From the NCBI GenBank assembly GCA_037379885.1, contig JARRJC010000028.1:1-40220 (forward strand): a stretch of DNA of 40,220 nt, in the 5' to 3' direction. The notes under the pieces were generated by a model. It was not told the DNA's origin. It did no database searches and saw only the letters and a program-made list of their open reading frames with translations. Both the position numbers and the translations under genes were made by a program. Within the stretch, counting starts at the first letter, position 1; each line of letters begins with the position of its first letter. This DNA comes from Limibacillus sp. (GTDB taxonomy: Bacteria; Pseudomonadota; Alphaproteobacteria; Kiloniellales; CECT-8803). Shown one piece after another: positions 25,771 through 34,208 of the stretch.

Positions 25771-26568
25771 CAGCTGTTCGCAACGGTGCTGTTCAGGGTC
25801 TGGCCGGAGAGCTTGAGGCCCGCCCAGACCACGAAGGAGGTGAAGGCCAGCAAGAGGAAGCCGAAGGCCGCGCCCGACTCCCAGTTGTAGCGGGTGATGA
25901 ACTGGTCGTAGATCTGCTCGGTGAACCAGCTCGAATTCTTGCCGCCCAGCAGGATCGGCGTCAGATAGCTGCCTGCCGTCAGCATGAAGACCACGATGCA
26001 GCCCGCCACGATGCCCGGCATGGCGTAGGGAATGATCACGCGGCGCAAGACCGTGGGGCCATTGCCGCCCAGGTTGTAGCCGGCTTCGATCAGGGACTTG
26101 TCCATGCCGTCCAGGGTCGAAACCAAGGGCACGATCATGAAGAGGATGACGGGCCCACTGAAGGCTGCTGGAGACGACGCCGGTTTCGCGCAGCAGCAGG
26201 ATCCAGCCGAACGCGCGGATGAGATCGCTGACCCACAGCGGGATGAGGCACATGAGAAAGAGCGCGCCGCGCGTGCGCTTACCGGCGATCTTCGCGATGT
26301 AGTAGGCGATGGGAAACCCGATCAGCAGCGCCAGAACCGTCACCAGCAGGGACATGGAGGCCGTGCGCAACAGCGTGTTCCAGTAGATCGGCTCGTTGAA
26401 GAAGTTGATGTAGTTGGCCGGGCCGAACTCATAGACGCGCGGCCCTACCTTCTCGCGCAGCGATATGAAGAGCATGCCCAGGTGCGGCAGGATGATGAGC
26501 AGCGCGATCCAGAGCGCGAAAGGCGCGAAGAGCAAGAAGAGCGAGAGGCGCTTGATGTCCTGGTTCAT
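25770..26568 (-). pseudogene. Polyamine-type ABC permease (PotB family) with internal frameshifting deletion
   Basis: Residues 1 to about 136 read as a normal PotB-type N-terminus through ETGVVSSSLQ. Near base 26160 the frame is lost. The correct sequence resumes in another frame at SGPVILFMIVPLVSTLDG and continues with a good EAA loop (LIEAGYNLGGNGPTVLRRVI) to the stop at 25770. Compared with the intact paralogue at 6139-7083, about 25 residues between the two parts are missing, so a single out-of-frame deletion of roughly 75 nt explains both faults. The shifted frame has no stop and runs into the next permease. It is either a real inactivating mutation of an otherwise intact operon or a sequencing/assembly error. 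Confidence 0.85.
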
Positions 26569-26581
26569 CGCCGTGGCACCG

Positions 26582-27694
26582 TCATCTCATGAAGGTCATG
26601 GTCTGCGCGGGCGCCCAGGTCAGCCTGACGTCGTCCTGCGGCTTGAGGTCGTCGGGGCCGCCGGTCAGTACGACATCCGCCTCGATCAGCTCGCCCGCCT
26701 TGCCACGCACCAGGATGCGGCTGTTCGCGCCGTTGAACAGGATGCTGTCGACCTTGCCCTCGATGACGTTCTGCCCCGCGTCCCGCGAGGCTCCCGATCC
26801 CGTCAGCCTCTCGCCCGTGATGAACTCCGGACGAACGAAGGCGGTGACGCTTTCGCCCACCGAGGGGCTGCCCTCGCCGCGCAGGGTTCCGCGCAAGCTC
26901 AGGCCCGCCTCGGTTTCGACTTCCATCTCGCCGTTGCTGACGGCGGTGATCCGGCCGGTCCAGCGGTTGGTGTCGCCCACGAACCCGGCGACGAAGGCCG
27001 CCGTGGGGTTGTGGTAGAGCTCCTGCGGCGTGCCGACCTGAACGAACTTGCCCTCGTTCATGATCGCGACCTTGTCGGACATGACCAGCGCTTCCGACTG
27101 GTCGTGGGTGATGTAGACGAAGGTGGTGTCGAACTGATGCTGGAGCAGCTTCAACTCGATCTTCATGGCCTCGCGCAACTTCAGGTCCAAGGCGCCGAGC
27201 GGCTCGTCCAGCAGAAGCACGTCGGGGTCCAGCACCATGCAGCGGGCAATCGCGATACGCTGCTTCTGGCCGCCGGACAGCTGCGTGATCTCACGGTTGG
27301 CGACATCGGGAAGCGAGATGCGCTCCAGCACATCCTGCACCTTGGTCTTGATGGCGTCCTTGGAAACGCCGGCGCAGCGCAGGCCGTAGGCTATGTTCTC
27401 GTAGACGTTCATCATGGGAAACAGCGCCAGGTGCTGGAACACCATCTTGACGTTGCGCCGGTTGGGGGCGGTGCCGATCACCGACTTGCCCTTGATCCGG
27501 ATGTCCCCCGAATCGGGCTCCTCGAAACCCGCGATCATGCGCATCAGGGTCGTCTTGCCGCAGCCCGAGGGCCCGAGGATCGAGAAGAAGGAACCCTTGG
27601 GTATCTCCAGGGAAACGTCATCGACTGCGCGGACCGACCCGAAGTGTTTCTTGACCCGGATGCACTCCAGATCGCTCTCGTTGTTCGATTGCAT
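26582..27694 (-). CDS. Polyamine-type ABC transporter ATP-binding protein (PotA family), second system
   Basis: 370 aa. Walker A is GPSGCGKTT (41-49), signature LSGGQKQR (139-146), Walker B VLLLDEP (159-165), switch His in YITHDQSEA. A C-terminal TOBE-like region follows (VTAFVRPEF). All ATPase motifs are intact. The gene lies after a strong terminator that follows the binding-protein gene, and 13 nt before the damaged permease. It would energise the second transporter if the permease were functional. Confidence 0.93.
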   Translation of the reverse strand: MQSNNESDLECIRVKKHFGSVRAVDDVSLEIPKGSFFSILGPSGCGKTTLMRMIAGFEEPDSGDIRIKGKSVIGTAPNRRNVKMVFQHLALFPMMNVYENIAYGLRCAGVSKDAIKTKVQDVLERISLPDVANREITQLSGGQKQRIAIARCMVLDPDVLLLDEPLGALDLKLREAMKIELKLLQHQFDTTFVYITHDQSEALVMSDKVAIMNEGKFVQVGTPQELYHNPTAAFVAGFVGDTNRWTGRITAVSNGEMEVETEAGLSLRGTLRGEGSPSVGESVTAFVRPEFITGERLTGSGASRDAGQNVIEGKVDSILFNGANSRILVRGKAGELIEADVVLTGGPDDLKPQDDVRLTWAPAQTMTFMR

Positions 27695-27738
27695 CGGTCA
27701 CCCAGTAAAGCTGCGCGGGAAACGCTCGAAAAAACTTA

Positions 27739-27775
27739 GATGTGGCTGCGCCCTGCCGGAGAGCGCAGCCACATC
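27739..27775 (-). terminator. Rho-independent terminator between binding-protein and ATPase genes
   Basis: GATGTGGCTGCGC (27739-27751), an 11-nt loop and GCGCAGCCACATC (27763-27775) form a perfect 13-pair stem. On the minus strand it is followed by TAAGTTTTTT. It lies 38 nt past the binding-protein stop and 45 nt before the ATPase start. Partial read-through would give more binding protein than membrane components. Confidence 0.88.
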
Positions 27776-27812
27776 CTTTCAAGGTCGAGAAAAGACCTAA
27801 GCGGCGGCGTCC

Positions 27813-28886
27813 TTAGGACCCGGTGGCCGCCTTGATCTTCTCAAGCGTCTTGCCTTCCATGTCCTCCACGCCCGGAGGGATGTTGGCGAAGAACTTGAGG
27901 TTGTCGATGTCCTCTTCCGTGAAGGCCGCGTTGACCGCCGCACGCTTGTCGTCGGGCAGCAGTTCCTTGCCGCCGTTGACCGCCGCGATGGCGCCGGTGC
28001 TGGCGGACATGATCTTCACGTTTTCGGTTTCCATGACGAAGTTGATCCACTTGTAAGCGGCGTCGTCAGCCTCGCCCTTGCGCGGCAGCGCGAAGGTGTC
28101 GATCCAGGCGAGCGCGCCCGTGGCGGGCGGCACGAAGACGATGTCCGGGTTCTCCCCGTAGAGCTTATAGGCCGTGGAGTCCCAGGTCTCCGAAGCGACG
28201 ATCTCGCCCGACAGCATCATGGCGGAGAGGTCGTCGCCGCCCTTCCAGTAGGCCTTGATGTTGTCTTTGCAGGCGATCAGCTTGTCCGCGACCTTGTCGA
28301 GGATGGCCTGATACTTATCCAGGTCGGCGTAGGCCGCAAAGGGGTCCTCGCCCATGTCGAAGGCCATGCCCAGCAGGATGGTGCGCTTCAGGCGCATGGA
28401 GGTCTTGCCCTTGTACTTGGGGTCGCAGAGATCGCCCCAGGCCGAGATTTCCGGCGCCATGGACTTGTTGGTCATCAGGCCGGAGGTGCCCCACTGGTGC
28501 GGCACGGCGTAGACCTCGCCGTCGATGGTCGTGTTCGCCTTCACGCCGTTGAGCAGCGCGGCCTGCATGTTGGAGGTGTCGATCTTGGAGAGATCGAGCG
28601 GCTTGTAGATGTTGTATTCCTGCTGCGCTGCGAAGATACGGTCGTGGCTGGGCTGCGCGAGATCGAACCCGGCGCCGCCGGTGGCCCGCAGCTTGGCGAT
28701 CATTTCTTCGTTGTTGGAGAAGGTCACCTCGACATTGATGTCGGGGTATTTGGCTTCAAACTTCTGAATCAACTCCTCGGGCGCGTAGGAGCCCCAGGTC
28801 AAAAGGCGCAGCGTTTCCGCCTGCGCCGGGACGGTGGCCAGGACGCCAAGCGCCGCGAGCCCTGCAATCGCTATTCTGCTGAACAT
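27813..28886 (-). CDS. Periplasmic polyamine-type solute-binding protein (PotD family), second system
   Basis: 357 aa. The signal peptide ends at AQA before ETLRLLTWGSYAPEELIQKFE. AGGGAGA lies 7 nt before the ATG. The protein has the PotD-like layout, with a GFDLAQPSHDR segment and a PHQWGTSGLMTN hinge. Ligand probably a small cationic amine or amino alcohol, judged only from the downstream oxidoreductases. It is the first gene of its operon, downstream of the MocR gene on the same strand; the 28887-29016 gap must carry its promoter and has a TTGGAC motif at 28969-28974. Confidence 0.92.
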   Translation of the reverse strand: MFSRIAIAGLAALGVLATVPAQAETLRLLTWGSYAPEELIQKFEAKYPDINVEVTFSNNEEMIAKLRATGGAGFDLAQPSHDRIFAAQQEYNIYKPLDLSKIDTSNMQAALLNGVKANTTIDGEVYAVPHQWGTSGLMTNKSMAPEISAWGDLCDPKYKGKTSMRLKRTILLGMAFDMGEDPFAAYADLDKYQAILDKVADKLIACKDNIKAYWKGGDDLSAMMLSGEIVASETWDSTAYKLYGENPDIVFVPPATGALAWIDTFALPRKGEADDAAYKWINFVMETENVKIMSASTGAIAAVNGGKELLPDDKRAAVNAAFTEEDIDNLKFFANIPPGVEDMEGKTLEKIKAATGS

Positions 28887-28968
28887 CTTGTTCTCCCTTT
28901 CAAAGCCTCATTCCATCCGCGCATTCTCAGCCGGAAATTGCGTAGACAGCCACGAGCATAGCGCTTCA

Positions 28969-28974
28969 TTGGAC
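28969..28974. promoter_or_regulatory. TTGGAC motif upstream of binding-protein gene
   Basis: The core TTGGAC, in context CATTGGACTG, lies 83 nt before the gene start. The same core occurs three times before the enolase-superfamily gene at 30621. It is a possible binding site for the MocR protein encoded between them. Confidence 0.25.
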
Positions 28975-29016
28975 TGCGACGCATATCCACTATAGACAGT
29001 TTTCCATACCAATCTG

Positions 29017-30498
29017 CTAGGCAAACAATTGTGACAATGCCTTCATGCCTTGCCGGATTTCCGCCTCGCTGGCCGCGCCGTAGCCGATCACCACGCCTTT
29101 GCGGTCTATCGGCTCCAGGCAATAGCGCCCGATGGTGGAGAGCGTGACGCCCAGCTTGCCCGCCGACCGGACGAAACTTTCCTCGTCCCGCCGCCGGTCC
29201 TTGAAATACCCCACGGTGTGAAACCCGGAGGAGGCCCTCTGGATATCCAGATGCCCCTCGATCGGCTGCTTTTCCCTGTGCAGCGCTTCGTGCCGCGTCT
29301 TGTAGTGCTGGCGCATGGTCCGGATGTGCGTAGCGAAATGCCCCTCGTCGATGAAGTCCGCGACCACCGCCTGCGGCCAGGTGGGAACGCCGCTGATCGC
29401 CGCCGAGAAGGCCTGGGACAGGGGCTCGACCATGTTGTCCGGCGCGACCAGGAAGCCGAGACGAAGCGAGGGGAACAGCGTCTTTGAGAAGGTACCGACG
29501 TAGATGACGCGGTTGCGCGTGTCGATGCTCTTCAGGGTCGGCAAGGGCTGGTCGCCGAAGTAGAAGTCGCCGTCGTAGTCATCCTCGACGATGAAGGCGT
29601 CGGCCCGGTCCGCGGCGTCCAGCAGCGCCAAGCGTCGCGAGAGGCTCATGACCTTGCTGAGGGGCTGCTGATGGGAGGGCGTCACGAAGGCGAGCCGGAA
29701 CTTGGGCGCGCGCGCCAACGCCTCCTCCACGATCAGCCCCTCCTCGTCGATACCGACCGGCACCAGTTCCGCCCCGCGCGAGAGCAGCGCATTGCGCGCG
29801 CCGATGGCGCCGGGGTTCTCGAACCAGACCTTCTCACCCCGGTCGAGCAGCAGGTCGGAGATCAGCGAAAACGCATGCTGGGCGCCCCCGGCGATGAAGA
29901 TCTGCTCCGGATCGCACTGGATTCCCCGGCTGGCGTTCAGGTGCGCTGCGATGGCCGCGCGCAGACGCTGCAATCCGCCGGGCTCGCCATAGCCCATCAC
30001 CGCATCGCGGTCGGCGCGCAGATGACGCGCGGAAAGGCGCGCCCACTGGGCCATGGGAAAGGCGCTGAGCGCGGGAAGCGCCGTGACGAAGGCCTGGGAC
30101 TTGTTCGGCAGCCGCTTGCGGTCGGCGAAGCGTTCGCTGGCGCGCCGGGCAGAGAGGGAGAGGCGCAGCGGCCGCTGCTCGCCCCCCGAGGCCACATCCG
30201 CCTTGACCGGGAAGCGGCCGGTCATGGTGCGGCTGACGAAGGTGCCGGCGCCGGTGCGCGATTCCAGCAGCCCCTCGGCCACCAGCCGGCCGATGGCGTC
30301 GAGCGCCGTGGTGCGGGAAACGCCCAGCTCGCTCGCCAGGGTCCGGGTCGCGGGCAGACGCTCGCCGCCGTTCACCCCGCCCGACAGAATGATGTCGCGC
30401 AGCCCCATGTAGAGCTGGACGCTGATCTTGCGGTCCAGCGACCTGTCGATCCTGATGGAAGAGAGGATTGCTCCCGCTTTCGCCTTCACGAGGGACAC
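29017..30498 (-). CDS. MocR/PdxR-type GntR transcription regulator with aminotransferase domain
   Basis: 493 aa from GTG 30498; start not certain, as no clear ribosome-binding site precedes it. The GntR winged helix covers about 22-92 (KISVQLYMGLRDIILSGGV, LGVSRTTALDAIGRLVAEGL, GAGTFVS). The fold-type I aminotransferase-like domain has YDGDFYF and the PLP lysine K339 in GTFSKTLFPS. MocR proteins sense PLP or an amine ligand through this domain and usually control adjacent amine-catabolic genes. It lies upstream of the transporter operon and is divergent from the enolase-superfamily gene, so it may control both. Confidence 0.94.
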   Translation of the reverse strand: MSLVKAKAGAILSSIRIDRSLDRKISVQLYMGLRDIILSGGVNGGERLPATRTLASELGVSRTTALDAIGRLVAEGLLESRTGAGTFVSRTMTGRFPVKADVASGGEQRPLRLSLSARRASERFADRKRLPNKSQAFVTALPALSAFPMAQWARLSARHLRADRDAVMGYGEPGGLQRLRAAIAAHLNASRGIQCDPEQIFIAGGAQHAFSLISDLLLDRGEKVWFENPGAIGARNALLSRGAELVPVGIDEEGLIVEEALARAPKFRLAFVTPSHQQPLSKVMSLSRRLALLDAADRADAFIVEDDYDGDFYFGDQPLPTLKSIDTRNRVIYVGTFSKTLFPSLRLGFLVAPDNMVEPLSQAFSAAISGVPTWPQAVVADFIDEGHFATHIRTMRQHYKTRHEALHREKQPIEGHLDIQRASSGFHTVGYFKDRRRDEESFVRSAGKLGVTLSTIGRYCLEPIDRKGVVIGYGAASEAEIRQGMKALSQLFA

Positions 30499-30537
30499 CC
30501 GCCGGAGAGTTGCGAATTGGCCTGGATGAATAATCAG

Positions 30538-30561
30538 ATTGGACCTTACTGCAGGTCCAAT
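30538..30561. promoter_or_regulatory. Likely MocR operator: inverted repeat ATTGGACC-N8-GGTCCAAT
   Basis: A perfect 8-base inverted repeat with an 8-nt spacer, in the divergent gap between the MocR gene (start 30498) and the enolase-superfamily gene (start 30621). A further GTCCAA half-site lies at 30612-30617. MocR proteins such as TauR and GabR bind repeated half-sites of this general kind, TauR at CTGGACYTAA-like sequences as I recall. The position suits autoregulation and control of the divergent gene. Confidence 0.55.
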
Positions 30562-30620
30562 TTGCCCGCTAGGTTTTCCTTCTCCTCCACCGGATTGGCC
30601 AAAACCGGATTGTCCAAGAA

Positions 30621-31721
30621 ATGAAAATCGCGCGCATCGAAACCTTCACCAACCAGTTCGTCTGCTTCGTCAAGGTCACCGCCGACGGGGGCGAGACCGG
30701 GTGGGGGCAGGTCGCGCCCTACCACGCCGACATCACCGCCCAGGTGCTGCACCGGCAGGTCGCGCCCTATGCGCTCGGTCAGGCAGCCGACGACATCGAC
30801 TATCTGGTCGATATCATTCCCGAGAAGGAGCACAAGTTTCCCGGCTCCTACCTGCGGCGCGCCCTCGGCGGGCTGGACACCGCGCTCTGGGACCTGCGCG
30901 GTCGCCTGGAAGGAAAGCCGGTCTGCGAACTGATCGGCGGGACGCCGGGCAGCCTGCGCGCCTACGGTTCCTCCATGAAGCGCGACATCACGCCCAAGGA
31001 GGAGGCCGAGCGCCTACTGCGCCTGCGCGAGAGCCAGGGCTTCGACGCCTTCAAGTTCCGGATCGGCGCGGAATGCGGACGCGGACAGGACGAATGGCCG
31101 GGCCGCACCGAGGAGATCGTCCCGGCCATCCGCAAGGCCATGGGCGAGGAGACCGCCCTGCTGGTCGACGCCAACTCCTGCTATGCGCCGGCCCAGGCCA
31201 TCGAGATCGGCAAGCTGCTTCAGGACAACGCGATCAGCCATTTCGAAGAGCCCTGCCCCTACTGGGAGTACGAGCAGACCAAGCAGGTGACCGACGCCCT
31301 CTCCATTGACGTCACCGGCGGCGAACAGGACTGCGAGCTCCAGAACTGGCGGCGCATGATCGAGATGCGGGCGGTCGATGTCGTCCAGCCCGACATCTGC
31401 TATCTGGGCGGGCTGACCCGCACCTTGCGGGTGGCCGCCATGGCGGAGGCGGCGGGCCTGCCCTGCACGCCCCACTGCGCCAACCTCACCCTGGTGACGC
31501 TCTTCACCATGCATCTGCTGCGCGCCATTCCCAACGCCGGGAAGTACCTGGAGTTCTCCATCGAAGGGCCCGACTACTATCCCTGGCAGGAGCAGCTCTT
31601 CGTGGAATCACCCTATGCCGTCACGGACGGAAAGGTGAGCGTGACCGACGCGCCGGGCTGGGGCGTGGAGATCGCTCCTGCTTGGCTGGAAGCCTCCCAG
31701 CGTCAGGTCAGCGCTCTTTAA
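30621..31721 (+). CDS. Mandelate racemase/muconate lactonizing enzyme family protein
   Basis: 366 aa. An N-terminal capping domain (MKIARIETFTNQFVCFVKV) is followed by a barrel with K145-x-R147 (DAFKFRIG), metal ligands D183 (LLVDANS), E209 (HFEEPCPYW) and E235 (VTGGEQD), and a general base H285 (CTPHCAN). As in the gene at 2-1087, the second Lys of the usual KxK is Arg, so an acid-sugar dehydratase-type reaction is more likely than racemisation. Divergent from the MocR gene across a probable operator, hence probably part of the same regulon. Confidence 0.93.
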   Translation: MKIARIETFTNQFVCFVKVTADGGETGWGQVAPYHADITAQVLHRQVAPYALGQAADDIDYLVDIIPEKEHKFPGSYLRRALGGLDTALWDLRGRLEGKPVCELIGGTPGSLRAYGSSMKRDITPKEEAERLLRLRESQGFDAFKFRIGAECGRGQDEWPGRTEEIVPAIRKAMGEETALLVDANSCYAPAQAIEIGKLLQDNAISHFEEPCPYWEYEQTKQVTDALSIDVTGGEQDCELQNWRRMIEMRAVDVVQPDICYLGGLTRTLRVAAMAEAAGLPCTPHCANLTLVTLFTMHLLRAIPNAGKYLEFSIEGPDYYPWQEQLFVESPYAVTDGKVSVTDAPGWGVEIAPAWLEASQRQVSAL

Positions 31722-31740
31722 CGGGGCGATCCCGAACGAA

Positions 31741-31782
31741 GCAGGAAATAGGAGAGGGCCGGGCTCTCGGAAGCTATCCTGC
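31741..31782. terminator. Nested hairpin between convergent genes
   Basis: GCAGGA...GAGAG, a 7-nt loop, then CTCTC...TCCTGC: an outer 6-pair and an inner 5-pair stem with an internal loop. It lies between the enolase-superfamily gene and the convergent dioxygenase gene. No T-run. Confidence 0.3.
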
Positions 31783-31783
31783 G

Positions 31784-32662
31784 TTAGACGCCACTCTGCG
31801 CCTTTACGTCTTCGGCCGACGCAACCTGGCCTCGCGGCGCCCGCCATTGCGGCTCTGGCGGCGTATCCAGCCAAGCCTGGCACTCCCCGCGAAAGTTCCC
31901 GATGCGATCGTCACCCGAACCGTGCGGCGTATAACCCAGCAAAGCGCGCAGGCGCGGCTCGAACTTGGCGGCTACGTCGGGAGGCGTGGAGAGGTATTGA
32001 TTCGATTCCTGCCTCAACCAACCCAGGGAGTAGGTGTTGATCAGGCCGGCGCGCGGGCCGTTGCTGCGGTTGGCGCCGCCGCCATGCCAGGTCGAGCCCA
32101 GGTAGAAAAGCGCCGAGCCTTTCGGCATCACCGTCGACTCCCAGCCCGACAAGTCGGGAAGATGCCAGGAGCGCAAGAAACGGTGACTGCCGCACACGAC
32201 CCTGGTTCCTCCGTTTTCCATGGTGAAATCGTTCAGCGCCCACATCACGCCAATCTGAAGCTCCATTCCGGAGATCTCGATCGGGTAGAGGGAATCATCC
32301 CGGTGCAGGCCCTGCTCCGCTTCCCCCGGCAGGATCTCGATCGCGGTCATGCTGCCGATACGATAGGTCGCGCAGTGCGGCAGGAGAATCGCGTCGGCGA
32401 CCTGCACAACCAGATCGTGGTTGACGACGGCGGCGGCGCTGGGCGCCTTCGCGAGAACCTGCCAGAAGCGCGATGTCAGGCTGCCGTTGAAATCGCTGCG
32501 CGCGTTCAGGCCGGACGAATCGAGATGCGGGCGCAACTCGGCCAGAATCAAATCTGCGACCTCGGCCTCCACGAGGCCTGTGACGACAACAGCCCCGTCG
32601 CTCCGGAGGGCATTCACGACATCGCCGGGGCCAGCCCCGCTGTCAAGATAGGCGAGCGGCAT
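31784..32662 (-). CDS. Phytanoyl-CoA dioxygenase (PhyH)-family Fe(II)/2-oxoglutarate oxygenase
   Basis: 292 aa from ATG 32662, preceded by GAGGAGA. A TTG at 32764 overlapping the anti-sigma stop would add 34 residues without family resemblance. The iron triad is H120-x-D122 ([10 protein letters not shown]) and H193 ([11 protein letters not shown]), with R204 (NGPRAG) for 2-oxoglutarate. The family hydroxylates small molecules or acyl chains. It lies 98 nt downstream of an anti-sigma gene on the same strand, so it may belong to that sigma operon. Confidence 0.88.
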   Translation of the reverse strand: MPLAYLDSGAGPGDVVNALRSDGAVVVTGLVEAEVADLILAELRPHLDSSGLNARSDFNGSLTSRFWQVLAKAPSAAAVVNHDLVVQVADAILLPHCATYRIGSMTAIEILPGEAEQGLHRDDSLYPIEISGMELQIGVMWALNDFTMENGGTRVVCGSHRFLRSWHLPDLSGWESTVMPKGSALFYLGSTWHGGGANRSNGPRAGLINTYSLGWLRQESNQYLSTPPDVAAKFEPRLRALLGYTPHGSGDDRIGNFRGECQAWLDTPPEPQWRAPRGQVASAEDVKAQSGV

Positions 32663-32760
32663 GATGGTCTCCTCGATCCAACGCTCCAGACAGCCCGCAG
32701 AGTACCCAACAAGAAAGCCGGGGTCGATCTCGGCTTCCTGCTGGCTCCCGAGCCGCTGGC

Positions 32761-33405
32761 TCAAGTCGAGGAGCTTGAAACCCTTTGCCTCTCCGCCTTG
32801 GTGATCCAGGTTCCCGCGTTGGAGCGGCAGGCGACGCCCTCGAGCGCTATCGTCTCCAAACCTATCTTCGCCTCGGCGCGATACTCACGGCACCAGTTGC
32901 CCGCCGTGTTCTGATAGGTCCGTATGGGGATGACCTGCCCGCCCGCCGTTCCGGCGTCGCCGTTCCACTGCGCGGCCTGTCCGCTGGGGTTGCTTTCCAG
33001 CGCCTCCTGCATGACCGAGGCGAGTTGGGCGCGGTCGGCTGCGCGTTCGGCCTCGTAGCGCGCCAGAATCTGGTCCGTTCGCAGGCCGGACATGCCATAG
33101 GCCACCAACCCGCCGACGATCGCGGCCGTCAATCCCGCTGCGATGCTTGCCTGCCACCAGGCTCCCATAGGTCCCGCCGCGCCCTCCCCCGGGGCATCGA
33201 CGAAGAGAGAGAGGGTTTGGGCTGGCAGCGGCTCTGCAAGCTCTCCCTCGAAGGCGGCCTTCAGGACTCGCTGCTGCTCTTCCAGTTCAGCCAAGTCCTC
33301 CGCGGCAGCCGAATCCTTCTCGACCCAGTCCTCCACGCGTCGGCGGTCTTCCACGCCAAGCTCGTCGTCGAGATAAGCGACCAACAGTTCCCTCGATAAG
33401 GTCAT
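32761..33405 (-). CDS. Anti-sigma factor with C-terminal RT0821/Lpp0805-like surface-protein domain
   Basis: 214 aa. The N-terminus ([22 protein letters not shown]) is an anti-sigma helical domain without zinc ligands. One membrane span lies near residues 85-107 ([19 protein letters not shown]). The C-terminal 80 residues contain [35 protein letters not shown] and [12 protein letters not shown]. These match the pattern of a small exported-protein domain also present in the product of 34799-35209. The start lies 15 nt after the sigma gene stop. It probably holds the sigma factor at the membrane while its outer domain senses a signal or partner. Confidence 0.85.
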   Translation of the reverse strand: MTLSRELLVAYLDDELGVEDRRRVEDWVEKDSAAAEDLAELEEQQRVLKAAFEGELAEPLPAQTLSLFVDAPGEGAAGPMGAWWQASIAAGLTAAIVGGLVAYGMSGLRTDQILARYEAERAADRAQLASVMQEALESNPSGQAAQWNGDAGTAGGQVIPIRTYQNTAGNWCREYRAEAKIGLETIALEGVACRSNAGTWITKAERQRVSSSST

Positions 33406-33420
33406 ATCAACCTTCTCCCT

Positions 33421-33969
33421 TCACGAACCGCTCTGGTGGCGGTCCCGCTGGGATGCGGACGGGACGTCTTCGCTGTCGTCCCGGCCCATCCAATCCTTCA
33501 AACTCAAGCGCGCCCGTGCGAGGCGGCTCGTCACCGTTCCGATGGGCAGCGCCAGCGTCTCTGCCGCTTGCGCGTAGCTCTGCCCCTCGACGCAGACCAG
33601 CAGCAGCACGCTGCGCTGTTCTTCGGGCAAGCGCTGAAGCAGCGCGCGCAGGCGCGCCATCTCGATCTGGCTCTCCGCGATGCGCTCTCCGGGCTCGGCC
33701 CTGGGCAAGAGGTCCGCTGCATCCCGCAGATAGGCCTGACGAACCTTTCCCGCGCGGATCTCGTTCAAGAAGAGATTGCGGGCGATCCGAAACAGCCAGC
33801 TGTCCAGGCGCGAGTTCTCGGTCCAGAGATGCAAGTTCGCCAGCGCCCGCTCGCAGGTCGCCTGCAAAAGCTCGTCGCCGGCCTCCGCACCTCCGGCCAG
33901 ACCGCGCGTGAAGCGGCGCAAGCGGGGCAGCAAGGAAACGATCTCTCTGCGCGCCCGCTGCTCCATCAA
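33421..33969 (-). CDS. ECF sigma factor (RpoE-like)
   Basis: 182 aa. Region 2 includes GDELLQATCERALANLHLWT and SRLDSWLFRIARNLFLNEIR. Region 4 has LQRLPEEQRSVLLLVCVEGQ and a helix-turn-helix at SYAQAAETLALPIGTVTSRL. It precedes its anti-sigma gene by 15 nt, the standard layout. The divergent gap of 239 nt to the exported repeat protein gene holds two promoter-like elements of the same form, one for each direction. Confidence 0.95.
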   Translation of the reverse strand: MMEQRARREIVSLLPRLRRFTRGLAGGAEAGDELLQATCERALANLHLWTENSRLDSWLFRIARNLFLNEIRAGKVRQAYLRDAADLLPRAEPGERIAESQIEMARLRALLQRLPEEQRSVLLLVCVEGQSYAQAAETLALPIGTVTSRLARARLSLKDWMGRDDSEDVPSASQRDRHQSGS

Positions 33970-34043
33970 TGATCGCCTCGCTCTTTGCCGGGCCTGCGGC
34001 CGGGTTTACCCGATGCCTTGCTTGAGTGCCTCTCACCGATAAG

Positions 34044-34069
34044 AACACTCATGGTGAGAAGTTTATTCC
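34044..34069 (-). promoter_or_regulatory. ECF-type promoter candidate for the sigma operon
   Basis: On the minus strand: GGAAT, 17-nt spacer, TGTT, 75 nt before the sigma gene start. ECF promoters commonly have a GGAA -35 and a (C/T)GTT -10 at this spacing, so self-activation is plausible. The flanking CTCACC/GGTGAG inverted repeat (34032-34058) overlaps it. Confidence 0.4.
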
Positions 34070-34088
34070 AAGTTTTTTTGAGTTCCCG

Positions 34089-34114
34089 GGAAGAAAGATC
34101 GGGGTTTGCGTGTT
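34089..34114 (+). promoter_or_regulatory. ECF-type promoter candidate for the repeat-protein operon
   Basis: GGAAG (34089-34093), 17-nt spacer, TGTT (34111-34114), 95 nt before the gene start. It has the same form and spacing as the element on the opposite strand, suggesting one sigma factor drives both operons. Confidence 0.4.
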
Positions 34115-34208
34115 TTAACTCTCGAAAGCATGCCGGCCAGTGGGCCCAGGGTCTTTTGCACACCGGCAGTCTCTTTCTTCGGAACGTGAGCAAATGGGAG
34201 CATCAATC

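Noticed and set aside
24916-26568. Single 550-codon open frame as a natural permease fusion
   Set aside because: Its middle part (from about 26160 to 25770) is out of frame and has no family resemblance, while the true frame keeps the EAA loop. It is an effect of the deletion.
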